NCBI GenBank assembly: GCA_023400235.1
Contig: JAEXFI010000049.1
Span: forward strand, 62,001 to 126,000
DNA from: Bacillota bacterium
Lineage (GTDB): Bacteria > Bacillota > Clostridia > Acetivibrionales > DSM-1351
DNA length: 64,000 bases
Reading direction: 5' to 3'
Positions 51,949 to 62,400 of this stretch are shown here, piece after piece. The position numbers and the translations under genes were made by a program. The notes below the pieces were generated by a model. That model worked only from the letters and a program-made list of their open reading frames with translations, had not been told where the DNA came from and did not search any database. How positions within the stretch are numbered: position 1 is the stretch's first letter; each line of letters begins with the position of its first letter.

Positions 51949-53240
51949 TGGCTGTAATATTAGCCGGAGGCCTTGGAACCAGGCTGAAGGAATATACCGG
52001 GGAAGAAGTTCCAAAGCCAATGGTGAAAATAAACGAAGAGCCTATTCTACTATATCAGCTTAAAAACCTTAAAAAGTATGGAATTAATGAAATCATCATG
52101 GTAATAGGCTATATGGGAAGTAAAATAAAAGATTATTTTGGTGACGGCACTAAATTTGGTGTAACAATTAAATACTTTGAAGAAACTAAACCGTTGGGAA
52201 CTGCGGGAGCATTGTATTATCTTGGAAACCTCCTGCCGGAGCAGTTTATAGTAGTATACGGCGACATAATATTTGATATGGATTTTGATAGATTTGCAAG
52301 CTTTCACAGTGAGAAGGGAGCAGTTTGCTCCCTGGTAATACACCCCAACAATCACCCCTTTGACAGTGACGTTATTGTTCTCGACAACCATAATAGAGTG
52401 ACTGAAATTCTTGGGAAAAATCAGGATAGAGATTTTTATTATCATAACTGTGTGATTGCAGGGGTATTTCTCCTGAATAAAAGTATTCTTGAGTATATAA
52501 AAGAGGATCAAAGGCAGGATCTGGAAAAGGATGTAGTAATGGGGCTGCTTCCCACTAAAAAGGTATTCGGCTATAGAACTACTGAGTATCTCAAGGATAT
52601 GGGCACGCCGGAGCGTTATCTTCTGGTGCAGGAGCATTTATCCAAAGGCATCGTAGCACAGGGGAATTTGTCAAACAGGCAGAAAGCCGTTTTTCTTGAC
52701 AGAGACGGGACTATAAATAAATATTGCGGCCTGGTATCGAAACCGGAGGAATTGGAGATTTTAGAAGAGGCCTATACTGCAATAAAATTGCTGAACAACT
52801 CTGAATATCTCTGTATAGTCATTACAAATCAGCCTGTAATAGCCAGAAATCTGTGTACAATTGATGACTTGGATAACATTCATAAGAAATTGGAATACGA
52901 GCTGGGTGTAAGAGGAGTATATATTGATGATTTATACTATTGTCCTCATCACCCGGATAAGGGTTATCCGGAAGAAAATAAACTTTACAAGGTAGAATGT
53001 GAATGCAGAAAGCCTAAAACAGGGCTTTTACAAAAGGCTGCTGAGAAATACGATATTGATTTTTCTGCTTCATATTTTATAGGTGACACAACCGTGGATG
53101 TTCAAACAGGAAAAAATTCCGGTATGAAAACTATTCTTCTGGCATGTGGGGAAGGGGGAAAAGATGCAAAATATGAAGCCCTCCCTGATTATTTTGCTGC
53201 TGACATATCAGAGGCAGTAAAAATTGTTATTCCTGATTAA
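51945..53240 (+). CDS. Fused heptose-1-phosphate guanylyltransferase (HddC) and heptose-bisphosphate phosphatase (GmhB)
   Basis: 431 residues, start ATGATGG overlapping the previous stop. Residues 1-230 are a nucleotidyltransferase (AVILAGGLGTRLKEYTGEEVPKPM, VVYGDIIFDMDF) like HddC. Residues 245-430 are a HAD phosphatase of the GmhB type: FLDRDGTINKY, VITNQP, a CPHHP...CECRKPK zinc loop and FIGDTTVDVQTG. The fusion joins the last two steps to GDP-D-glycero-alpha-D-manno-heptose. The exact nucleotide (GDP or other) is inferred from HddA presence. Confidence 0.87.
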   Translation: MMAVILAGGLGTRLKEYTGEEVPKPMVKINEEPILLYQLKNLKKYGINEIIMVIGYMGSKIKDYFGDGTKFGVTIKYFEETKPLGTAGALYYLGNLLPEQFIVVYGDIIFDMDFDRFASFHSEKGAVCSLVIHPNNHPFDSDVIVLDNHNRVTEILGKNQDRDFYYHNCVIAGVFLLNKSILEYIKEDQRQDLEKDVVMGLLPTKKVFGYRTTEYLKDMGTPERYLLVQEHLSKGIVAQGNLSNRQKAVFLDRDGTINKYCGLVSKPEELEILEEAYTAIKLLNNSEYLCIVITNQPVIARNLCTIDDLDNIHKKLEYELGVRGVYIDDLYYCPHHPDKGYPEENKLYKVECECRKPKTGLLQKAAEKYDIDFSASYFIGDTTVDVQTGKNSGMKTILLACGEGGKDAKYEALPDYFAADISEAVKIVIPD

Positions 53241-53376
53241 TATAAACAAAGTAAACAGTACAAGGCAATGTATTAGTGTATCAGCGAATAAGTGCCCATA
53301 CTCCCCCTTTTGCACGAAGGGAATAAGCGGACACTGCTGCGTAGGATTATAGTATTTGAAATAAGGAGGAATTGTG

Positions 53377-53976
53377 ATGAAAACATTAAGCTTGGAGAAA
53401 ATTGATGTTGATTTTACGGTAAGTATTAATATGTATTTAGACATTTTGAAGCTGCAGGTTGATAATCTGGACATACAAGAAATTCAGAAGGTGATTTTGA
53501 GATTACTGGATGTATATGAGAGGGGAGGATTTATATACATCTTTGGTAATGGAGGCAGCGCTGCAACGGCATCACATTTTGTAAATGATTTCAATAAAGG
53601 TGTAAGTGAGAATCTGGCTAAAAAATTCCGCTTTTGCTGCCTTAACGACAACGTATCCTCAATGATGTCCATTGCAAATGATATCAGCTATGATGAGATA
53701 TTCAAATTTCAACTGGAAAATTATCTGACAAAAAATGATCTGGTAATTGGAATTTCGGGAAGCGGCAATTCACAAAATGTTGTTTCTGCAATAGAGTATG
53801 CTAATTTTATCGGAGCAGAGACAATCGGATTGGTGGGATACGACGGAGGAAAGCTGAAAAAGCTTGCAAAGCACAGTATCCATGTTCCTATACATGATAT
53901 GCAAAAGGTGGAGGATATACATATGATACTGGATCATTTAATGATGAGTATTATAAAAGGATATTTAAGGGGGTGA
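53377..53976 (+). CDS. gmhA: Sedoheptulose-7-phosphate isomerase (phosphoheptose isomerase)
   Basis: 199 residues from ATG 53377 (AAGGAGG at 53362-53368). SIS fold with FGNGGSAATASHFVNDFNKG, VIGISGSGNSQNVVSAI and the C-terminal QKVEDIHMILDHLM, the GmhA/DiaA hallmarks. Catalyses sedoheptulose-7-phosphate to D-glycero-D-manno-heptose-7-phosphate. Overlaps/abuts the HddA gene. Confidence 0.9.
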   Translation: MKTLSLEKIDVDFTVSINMYLDILKLQVDNLDIQEIQKVILRLLDVYERGGFIYIFGNGGSAATASHFVNDFNKGVSENLAKKFRFCCLNDNVSSMMSIANDISYDEIFKFQLENYLTKNDLVIGISGSGNSQNVVSAIEYANFIGAETIGLVGYDGGKLKKLAKHSIHVPIHDMQKVEDIHMILDHLMMSIIKGYLRG

Positions 53977-53981
53977 TGAAA

Positions 53982-54968
53982 TTGGTCATCAGTCAAACAC
54001 CCCTGAGAATAAGCTTTTTCGGCGGAGGAACTGATTTTAAGGATTACTACGAAAATTATGGTGGAACAGTATTAAGCGCTGCAATAAACAAGTACATATA
54101 TGTCATTGTAAATCCAAGAAATGATGATGACATTGTATTGAATTATTTTAATCGAGAAAGAGTTCAAAATGTCAATGAAGTAGAACACAAAATTATGCGC
54201 GAAGCACTGAAGATAACCAAAATAATCGGAGCTATTGAGATAACAAGTTTTTCAGACATACATTCAGATGGCAGCGGACTTGGTTCGTCAAGCGCATTTA
54301 CGGTAGGTCTGCTGAATTCACTCTATGCCTACAAGGGAGAATATAAGAATCCATCCGAGCTGGCAGAACTTGCGTGCAAAATAGAAATCGACATTTTAGG
54401 AGAACCCATAGGAAAACAGGATCAGTATGCATCGGCCTTTGGAGGGGTAAAAAAATACAGCTTCAATACTGATGGTACAGTTACAGCTAAAGAAATTGAA
54501 ATTGGGCCTGAGGCGTGGCATACACTAAATATGTGTACAAGCCTGTTCTATACCGGAATTACCAGAAAGGCTTCCAGCGTATTGCATGACCAGAAATCAA
54601 ACATTGGAATAAACCTTGACAATCTCAACATGCTAAAAGAAATAGTACTGCAGGGAGAAGAATATCTTAAAAATGCAGATATTGAAAATATAGGCATTCT
54701 GCTTAATGAAAATTGGGAAAAGAAAAAAAGGCTGTCAGACAGGATAAGCAATGAGGAAATTGATGCCATTTATGCTCAGGCAAAGGAGGCAGGGGCCTAT
54801 GGAGGCAAACTGCTGGGTGCAGGGGGAGGAGGCTATTTCCTTTTCGCATATCCCCAGGAAAGCTATAAGCATATAACGTCAGCTCTGAAAGGCTATAAGG
54901 AAATGCCATTTGCTTTTGATGCTTCAGGAAGCAGGATTGTTTTCAATAACGGCAAAAATAAAATGTAG
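53982..54968 (+). CDS. hddA: D-glycero-alpha-D-manno-heptose-7-phosphate kinase (GHMP kinase)
   Basis: 328 residues if TTG 53982 is used: AAGGGGG (53967-53973) is 8 bases before it and homologues begin M-(I/V)-I-x-x-TPLR. ATG 53976 is possible but only 2 bases from that site. GHMP motifs: TPLRISFFGGGTDF, GSGLGSSSAFTVGLL (P-loop), LLGAGGGGYFLF. Makes the 1,7-bisphosphate for the GmhB domain. Confidence 0.88.
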   Translation: MVISQTPLRISFFGGGTDFKDYYENYGGTVLSAAINKYIYVIVNPRNDDDIVLNYFNRERVQNVNEVEHKIMREALKITKIIGAIEITSFSDIHSDGSGLGSSSAFTVGLLNSLYAYKGEYKNPSELAELACKIEIDILGEPIGKQDQYASAFGGVKKYSFNTDGTVTAKEIEIGPEAWHTLNMCTSLFYTGITRKASSVLHDQKSNIGINLDNLNMLKEIVLQGEEYLKNADIENIGILLNENWEKKKRLSDRISNEEIDAIYAQAKEAGAYGGKLLGAGGGGYFLFAYPQESYKHITSALKGYKEMPFAFDASGSRIVFNNGKNKM

Positions 54969-55022
54969 CAGGATTAGAACAGAACATAAAATATTTATGC
55001 CATGTTTCGGACTGGAGACGAA

Positions 55023-56387
55023 ATGGAAGATGTAAAAAACAACCACTGTAGTATAGACCTTTTATCTGCATCAGAACGTTTGTCCCGCGCTCTCCAATAT
55101 AGAACCATATCTTTTGAGAATACAGACCGGATAGATAAGTCGGAATTTCTAAGCTTTCGCACATTTCTTGAAGAAACATTTCCAAATGTTTTCAAAAAAT
55201 TTAAAATGGAGCTTATTAACGAAATGAGCGTTCTTTTAAAATGGGAGGGTATTGGACATGATGCAGGTTCGATGCTCCTGATGGCGCATATGGACGTAGC
55301 GCCGGTTGAGGTGGGGACTGAAAATGAATGGAGATACCCCCCGTTTTCAGGAAAGCTATCAGACGGATATATTTGGGGACGTGGTGCACTTGACATGAAA
55401 AGCCAGTTAATGGGCATTCTTGAGGCGGCGGAGGAGCTTATAAAAAATGATTTTAAGCCCCGGAATACTATATATCTGGCATTTGGACATGATGAAGAAA
55501 TAGGCGGGAGAAACGGTAATGCACATATAGCTGCTTATCTGGAGTCAAAGGGCATTGCCCTTTCAACAGTGCTGGATGAAGGCGGATTTATTCTGAAAAA
55601 TGCCGTTTCAGCTGTAACCAAGCCTGTGGCCTTAATAGGGGTGGCCGAGAAAGGCACTACTACACTGGAACTTATAGCCTTGGCTCAGGGCGGGCATTCA
55701 TCTATGCCTCCCAGGCATACGGCTATCGGAAAGCTGTCATCTGCTATATACAGACTGGAGCGGAAACAATTCCGTACAAGGCTGGATGGAGCTGCAAAAC
55801 AATTTTTTAATGCCATACTACCGGAAATGTCATTGATTAGAAAAATTGTTTTTAAAAATCTCTGGCTGTTCAAGCCTTTAATTCTTAGAGTCCTCACAAA
55901 GTCTGAAACTACTAATGCCCTCATAAGAAACACCGTCGCCGTAACTATAATAGAGGGAGGGGTCAAAGAAAATATACTTCCGAAGCAAGCAAAGGCAATT
56001 ATCAATTTCAGGGTTTTACCAGGAGAAAGTATAAATGGTATCAAGGAAAAAGTTGAGAAGGTAGTAGAGCTTGATGGCATTAAGGTAAAAATCAGAGAAA
56101 ACAGCTTCAACCCTTCTGGTGTTTCCAGCAGTAGTTCACCGGAATTTAAAACTATAAGCAAAGTCGTAAAAAATGTTTTTAGTGAGACAATAGTTGCGCC
56201 ATACCTGACTGTTGGGTTAACTGACTCCAGGTATTATCAGAAAATTTCCAGTCAGATTTACAGGTTCAGTCCTATTGAAATCAGCATGGATGACTTGAGC
56301 ACAATCCATGGCATAAATGAGAAAATCAGCATGGAAGCATATGAAAAACTCTTGAAATTTTTTTATTTATTGATGAAAGAATTTTGA
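55023..56387 (+). CDS. M20 family metallopeptidase (carboxypeptidase S/PM20D1-like)
   Basis: 454 residues from ATG 55023 (GGAG at 55014-55017). Di-zinc ligands and catalytic residues are all present: LLMAHMDVAPVE, WGRGALDMKSQ, FGHDEEIGG, VLDEGG, and the final His in LSTIHGINEK. A dimerisation insert is at about 200-340. Relatives hydrolyse or form N-acyl amino acids and small peptides. No signal peptide. Placed directly before the NRPS with touching ends, so it probably trims or hydrolyses the NRPS product. Confidence 0.9.
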   Translation: MEDVKNNHCSIDLLSASERLSRALQYRTISFENTDRIDKSEFLSFRTFLEETFPNVFKKFKMELINEMSVLLKWEGIGHDAGSMLLMAHMDVAPVEVGTENEWRYPPFSGKLSDGYIWGRGALDMKSQLMGILEAAEELIKNDFKPRNTIYLAFGHDEEIGGRNGNAHIAAYLESKGIALSTVLDEGGFILKNAVSAVTKPVALIGVAEKGTTTLELIALAQGGHSSMPPRHTAIGKLSSAIYRLERKQFRTRLDGAAKQFFNAILPEMSLIRKIVFKNLWLFKPLILRVLTKSETTNALIRNTVAVTIIEGGVKENILPKQAKAIINFRVLPGESINGIKEKVEKVVELDGIKVKIRENSFNPSGVSSSSSPEFKTISKVVKNVFSETIVAPYLTVGLTDSRYYQKISSQIYRFSPIEISMDDLSTIHGINEKISMEAYEKLLKFFYLLMKEF

Positions 56388-56419
56388 AAGACTGTTTAAA
56401 ATGTGAGGGAGATGTGGAT

Positions 56420-59400
56420 ATGTTAAAACATAAAAACTTGATACAATTAATAGAACACGTGAAACAATGCGATAAAGGAATCATTTTTATAGAAGACAGT
56501 AAAGATGATGTTTTCATGACATATGAAGAAATGTATATTAAGGCTTTGGGGATTCTGGGCTTCTTACAGACGAAGGGAGTAAAGCCCGGGGATGAGATTG
56601 TATTGCAGATACTCGATAACAAGTCCTTTGTCTGTGCTTTTTGGGCATGCATATTGGGAGGGGCAATACCTGTTCCAATACCTATAGGAAATAATGAAGA
56701 GCACCGGCTAAGGGTTGTTAAGGTATGGAATATTCTGAATAACCCGTACCTTATCACAGAGGCAAGCCTTCAAAGTCAGCTGTCCGACCAGGAAAATATA
56801 AAAGCCCGTTCCTTTTTAGTAGAAGAGGCGGACAAAGCAGGCTGTCCGGGAAAAACACATACTCCTGAGTCTTCTGACATTGCCTTTATCCAGTTCTCTT
56901 CCGGCTCAACAGGTGACCCCAAGGGGGTGGTCCTCACACACGAAAACCTATTAACGAATATCAATGCTATTTTAAAAGGCTTGCAGGTTGTTCCCGAAGA
57001 TTCAACACTGAGCTGGATGCCCCTTACACATGATTTGGGGCTGGTAGGCTTTCATCTGTCTTCACTTGCAGGAGAAATCAGCCAGTATATCATGCCTACC
57101 TCACTATTTATTCGTCACCCGGTGTTATGGATTGAAAAAGCTAATGACTATAAGATATCAGTTCTGGCTTCGCCAAACTTTGGCTACAAGCATTTTTTAA
57201 GCTCCTTTAAACCTGAAATTGCCGCTGATTGGGAGCTATCACATGTACGTCTGATTTTAAACGGTGCTGAACCAATTTCATCAGAACTGTGCAACTTATT
57301 TTTAGCTGCAATGTCAGGGTACAATTTGAGAAGAAACGTAGTCCTCCCTGTTTTTGGACTTGCAGAGGCAAGTCTTGCGGTATCCTTACCTCCTGTAGGA
57401 GAAGAATTTGAAACGTTAAGTCTGAAAAGGGAGTCTGTTTCTCTGGGTCAGAAAGCAATTCAGGATAGTTCTTTTACTGAATCCGTGAAATTTGTGGATT
57501 TGGGGTATCCTGTACAGGATTGTTTCGTCAGAATATGTGATCAGGACAATATTGTTCTGGAGGACAGTACAATAGGAGCCATACAAATCAAAGGCAAAAA
57601 TGTGACAAAAGGGTATTACAATAATCCCGAGGCTACAGCTGCTGTGTTTACACAAGATGGCTGGCTGGATACCGGCGATATTGGTTTTATGCGAAATGGA
57701 CGTTTGATTGTTATAGGGAGAAAAAAGGATATTATTTTTGTTAATGGACAGAACTATTATCCATATGATATAGAAAAGGCAGCTGAAGGGATAGCAGCAA
57801 TAGAGTCAGGGAAATTTGCAGCGTGCGGTATACAGGATGAGATCAGTAAAACAGAAGAAATAGGACTCTTTGTTTTGTACAAAGGCAAAATTGAGGATTT
57901 CGTACATATAGCCATTGCCTTAAAAGCCAACATTAATAAATTAATGGGTCTGGATATTAAGAACGTGATACCGGTGGAGAATATGCCTCTGACAACAAGC
58001 GGGAAGGTTCAGAGATATAAGCTGGCTGAAAATTTTAAACACGGTATGTACGCTGATATTGTCCACAGGATAAACCGCATTGCAATGGAAAGGACTCAAG
58101 ATATTAATATTGTATTACCCGCAAATGAAACGGAAAAAAAGCTTGTAGAGCTTTGGCGGGATATACTGGATATAGAAAAAATAGGAGTGACCGATAACTT
58201 TTTCGAGCTGGGAGGGAATTCACTAAAGGTATCAACTTTATTGTCTTGTATAGAGGAGCAGTTTGGCATTGAAATACCCATATCCACTGCTTTTGAAATC
58301 CTGACTGTAAAAAAACTGTCTGAGTTTATAGAGGATGCCAGGAAAAAAGCTTACTCAATAATACCTCACATTGAAAAAAGAGAGTACTATCCTGTTTCTT
58401 CAGCTCAAAAAAGGTTGGTCATACTTAATCAGATTGACAGTGCCATTACCTACAACATTTCTTCAGCTGTAGAAATTGAGGGTATGCTGGATACTGAAAA
58501 GTTTATAGAGGTTTTCGGTATGCTTATAGAAAGGCATGAATCTCTTAGGACTGAGTTTGAATTTATTGACGGTGAGCCTGTTCAGAAAATCAAACATAGG
58601 ACAGATTTGAAAATGGAGCTTACTAGTTGCAAGGATGGGGATGTAGCTCAGATAATAAAAAATTTCATAAGACCTTTTGACTTGGGAAAGGCACCACTGA
58701 TAAGGGCAATGCTTTTAAAAATAACCGATACCAGACATATTCTGCTATGTGACATGCATCATATCATATCCGACGGGATTTCATGCAGTATTCTGATCAG
58801 GGAACTAATAAAGTTATACCAAGGTCGGACACTAAATAAAATAAGAGTTCAATACAAGGATTTTGCAGCATGGCAGAATGAACAGCTTAAAACAGAGTAT
58901 ATAAGCGCCCAGAAGGAATTCTGGTTAAAGCAATATTCAGATGAAATACCAGTACTCAATTTCCCTTACGATTATCAAAGACCTGCTGTCCAAAGCTTTG
59001 AGGGAGACAGAGTCAGCTTTGAAATCAGGGGGGATTTGCTCAAAAACCTGGAAGCACTGAGTGTTAAAACCGGGACTACATTATTTATGGTGTTTCTGTC
59101 GGCATACAATGTACTTTTACATAAATATACCGGACAAGAGGACATTGTGGTGGGTACACCAGTGTCGGGAAGAACTCGGAATGAGCTGAAGGATGTCATT
59201 GGCATGTTTGTAAATACGCTGGCATTAAGAAACTCTCCCAAAAGCAATATTAAGTACAGCAATCTTCTGGAAGATGTAAGGAACAGGTTTTTAAGGGCTC
59301 TTGAAAATCAGGATTATCAGTTTGAAATGTTGGTGGATGCACTGAAAATTAAAAGGGAAATTGATAGAAATCCATTGTTTGATACAATGTTTGTTTTTCA

Positions 59401-62400
59401 GAATATGGGTGGGATTGAAGTTGATGTTCAGGCAGACAACCTTAAATTTTCAAAATATGAATTTGAAAGCAGGGTGTCAAAATTTGATTTTTGTCTTTAT
59501 GCAGTTCCCAAGCAGGGCAGTATTTATTTTGAACTGGAGTACGCTGCAAAGCTGTTCAGAAGAGAGACCATTGAACGCCTTGCTGCACATTATCAGAATC
59601 TGCTGGATATAATCGTAAAAAACCCTGAAATTCTTATTTCTGATATAGATATTTTATCCCAACAAGAAAAAAACCTTCTTTTATACAAGTATAATCAAAC
59701 ACAACAGGAATATCCCAAAGAAAAGACCATTTGTGATTTAATCCAAGAGCAGGTCAGAAAAGCGCCTGAAAATATTGCTGTAGAGGCAGGTGACAAAAAG
59801 CTCACCTATGGTGAGCTTGACCGGAAAGCAAACAGTCTCGCGGGTATATTGAGAACACATGGCGTAAGACCTGACACAATAGTGGGTTTGCTGGCAGAAC
59901 GCTCTATTGAACTGATAATAGGTATTTTAGCCGTATTAAAAGCAGGGGGGGCTTATCTTCCCATAGATCCACAGTATCCTGAAACCAGGATAAAGTACAT
60001 ACTCGAAAATGCAGGTGCAGAAATTTTACTTACAGTTGATGCTATAACGGAAAAAATAGAGTTTAGTGGTACTGTAATCGATCTTTTGGACAGCAGTATT
60101 TATTCTGAAAACGACCAAAGAATTGAAATTGTAAATAAACCTGATGATTTGGTATATGCCATCTATACTTCAGGCTCCACGGGAAATCCAAAAGGAGTAA
60201 TGATACAGCATAAGTCCCTCAACAATTATCTGCACAGCATTTATAAATGGTATGACGAAGAAGTAGGCAGCGAAGATAAATGCTTTAGTCTTGCCAACAT
60301 ATCCTTTGATGCAAATGTTGTGGAAATTTTTATGCCTCTTGTATTCGGAGCCACTCTTGTACTAAACGACCAGCCGAGGCTGATGGACTTAGAGCAGCTT
60401 GCTGACACCATCGCAGAAAAGGGAGTAACCTTTACATTTCTTCCCCCCACCATACTTCAGGATTTATGCAGATTATTGAAAAGAAGAAATACAAGATTAA
60501 ATAAAATACTTACAGGCCTGGAGAACATTAAAGATTATGTTCTTGAAGAATTCTTCGAATTGAATAAAGCTATGAAGGTATTGATCGGATATGGTCCTAC
60601 TGAAGCTACAATATGCGCATCCTTTTACCGGTATGAATCCAAAAAGTCTGTTGGAAAAACCGTGCCCATAGGAAAACCGCTGGCAAATACTCAGATATAT
60701 CTTACGGATACGAATTTCAGACCCGTACCAGTGGGTGCAACAGGAGAACTGTGCATATCCGGCGAAGGTTTGGCAAAGGGGTATCTGAACAATCCAACAG
60801 TAACGGCTGAAAAGTTTGTAAATAACCCTTTTATTTCCGAGCTTAGGATGTACAGGACAGGAGACCTTGCCAGATGGAACAGCGAAGGCAATCTGGAGTT
60901 TATGGGCAGAGCTGATTTTCAGGTTAAAATCAGAGGCTACAGAGTTGAGCTTGGTGAAATCGAAACAAGGCTGCTGAAGTACGGGTCTGTGAAGGAAGCT
61001 GTGGTGCTGGACAGGAAAGATTCAAACGGAAACAGTTATTTATGTGCCTATATAGTGGCAGATGCTGATATTAATCCTTCTGATTTAAGAGAATTTTTAT
61101 CTATGGATTTACCGGATTACATGATACCTTCCTACTATGTCAAGATTAAAAGCGTTCCCTTTACATCAAATGGCAAAATTGACAGAAAGGCATTACCTGA
61201 ACCGACACTGGGCTGCGGTACAGAATATGTACCGCCCCGGAACGAAATAGAACAGGAACTGGCAGAGGTATGGCAGGAGGTATTAGGAGTCGGAAGGGTA
61301 GGCATTTTTGATAATTTCTTTGATTTGGGGGGCTCCTCCCTAAAAGCCATTCAGGTCAGCGGAAAGCTTAAAAGCTTTGGCTTGAACATGATGAACATAC
61401 TTAGAAATCCGACAATAGCAGAGCTAGGCAAATATGCTGTTCCATTTGGAGGACAGGGAGTGGTGCTGCCTGAACAAATGAAAAAGAATATGGAGTTGGA
61501 TTACTATTTCAGTTCACAGGGAGACCGTGATCCTTTGACTGAAAAAATGGATTGTGCAAATGTAATGCTTTACTTTATTCTGAAAAAGCAATTAGGAAAT
61601 AACGGCAGCTTTTATGAGTATTTTGCTCAAGGCTTTGATATGAATATAACCGAGAACCGGTTTGGGGGAATTTACGACATTAATTTTTCCACTTATCATT
61701 TATGGGAAGATGCTTTTGAAATAAATAATTACAGCGGAAAGGGTGTTGAAGCCCTGTCTCACATTGAGCAGCTGCTTGATAGGGGAGAGCAGCTGGTAGT
61801 GGATATATACTGTCTGAGAAATCCTTACTTCAGAGAATTTGTAAGCTATGATGCTCCGGAAGAAAAGGAGAGAAGAGGGCATTTATTTATGCTTGTTGCA
61901 CATGACAGGGATAATTTATATTCTATTGAAATGCCTGAAATGATAAATGCTGATAGATATATTCCTTATATCGGGAACAAATCGGTAGGACTTATCTCTA
62001 AAAAGGATATACTACCGGCTTTCGAATTTGACGTTTTCTATTCTACCATTACTGTAAAGAAGGAAAAATTAAAAGGAGAATCAAAGCTAAAAGAGCTGGT
62101 AGATCTGATGATCAAAAATTATAACAGACCAGCATCAATTGAAAATGGACTTACAACCTATTACGGAGAAGCTGCAATTGATAAGCTTGTAGAAATATCC
62201 TCCAAGGAGTTCCAGAGGCTTGATGACAATAATAACGTGCAAACCCGTACCCTTCAGGAAATACTAGATTGGAAGCTTGTTACACTCTCAAACCGCAGAA
62301 GACTGTTTAAGACTGCCTTGGAACATTATAACGGGGAATGCAACAACGATATCAGGGACAGGGTTATAGAACTGTTGGAAGGTTTGGCTCTAGGGTTGAA

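Noticed and set aside
51583..52637. Minus-strand ORFs under the NeuB fusion and HddC-GmhB genes
   Set aside because: Antisense shadows; no initiation signals and unfamiliar Tyr/Ile-rich translations.
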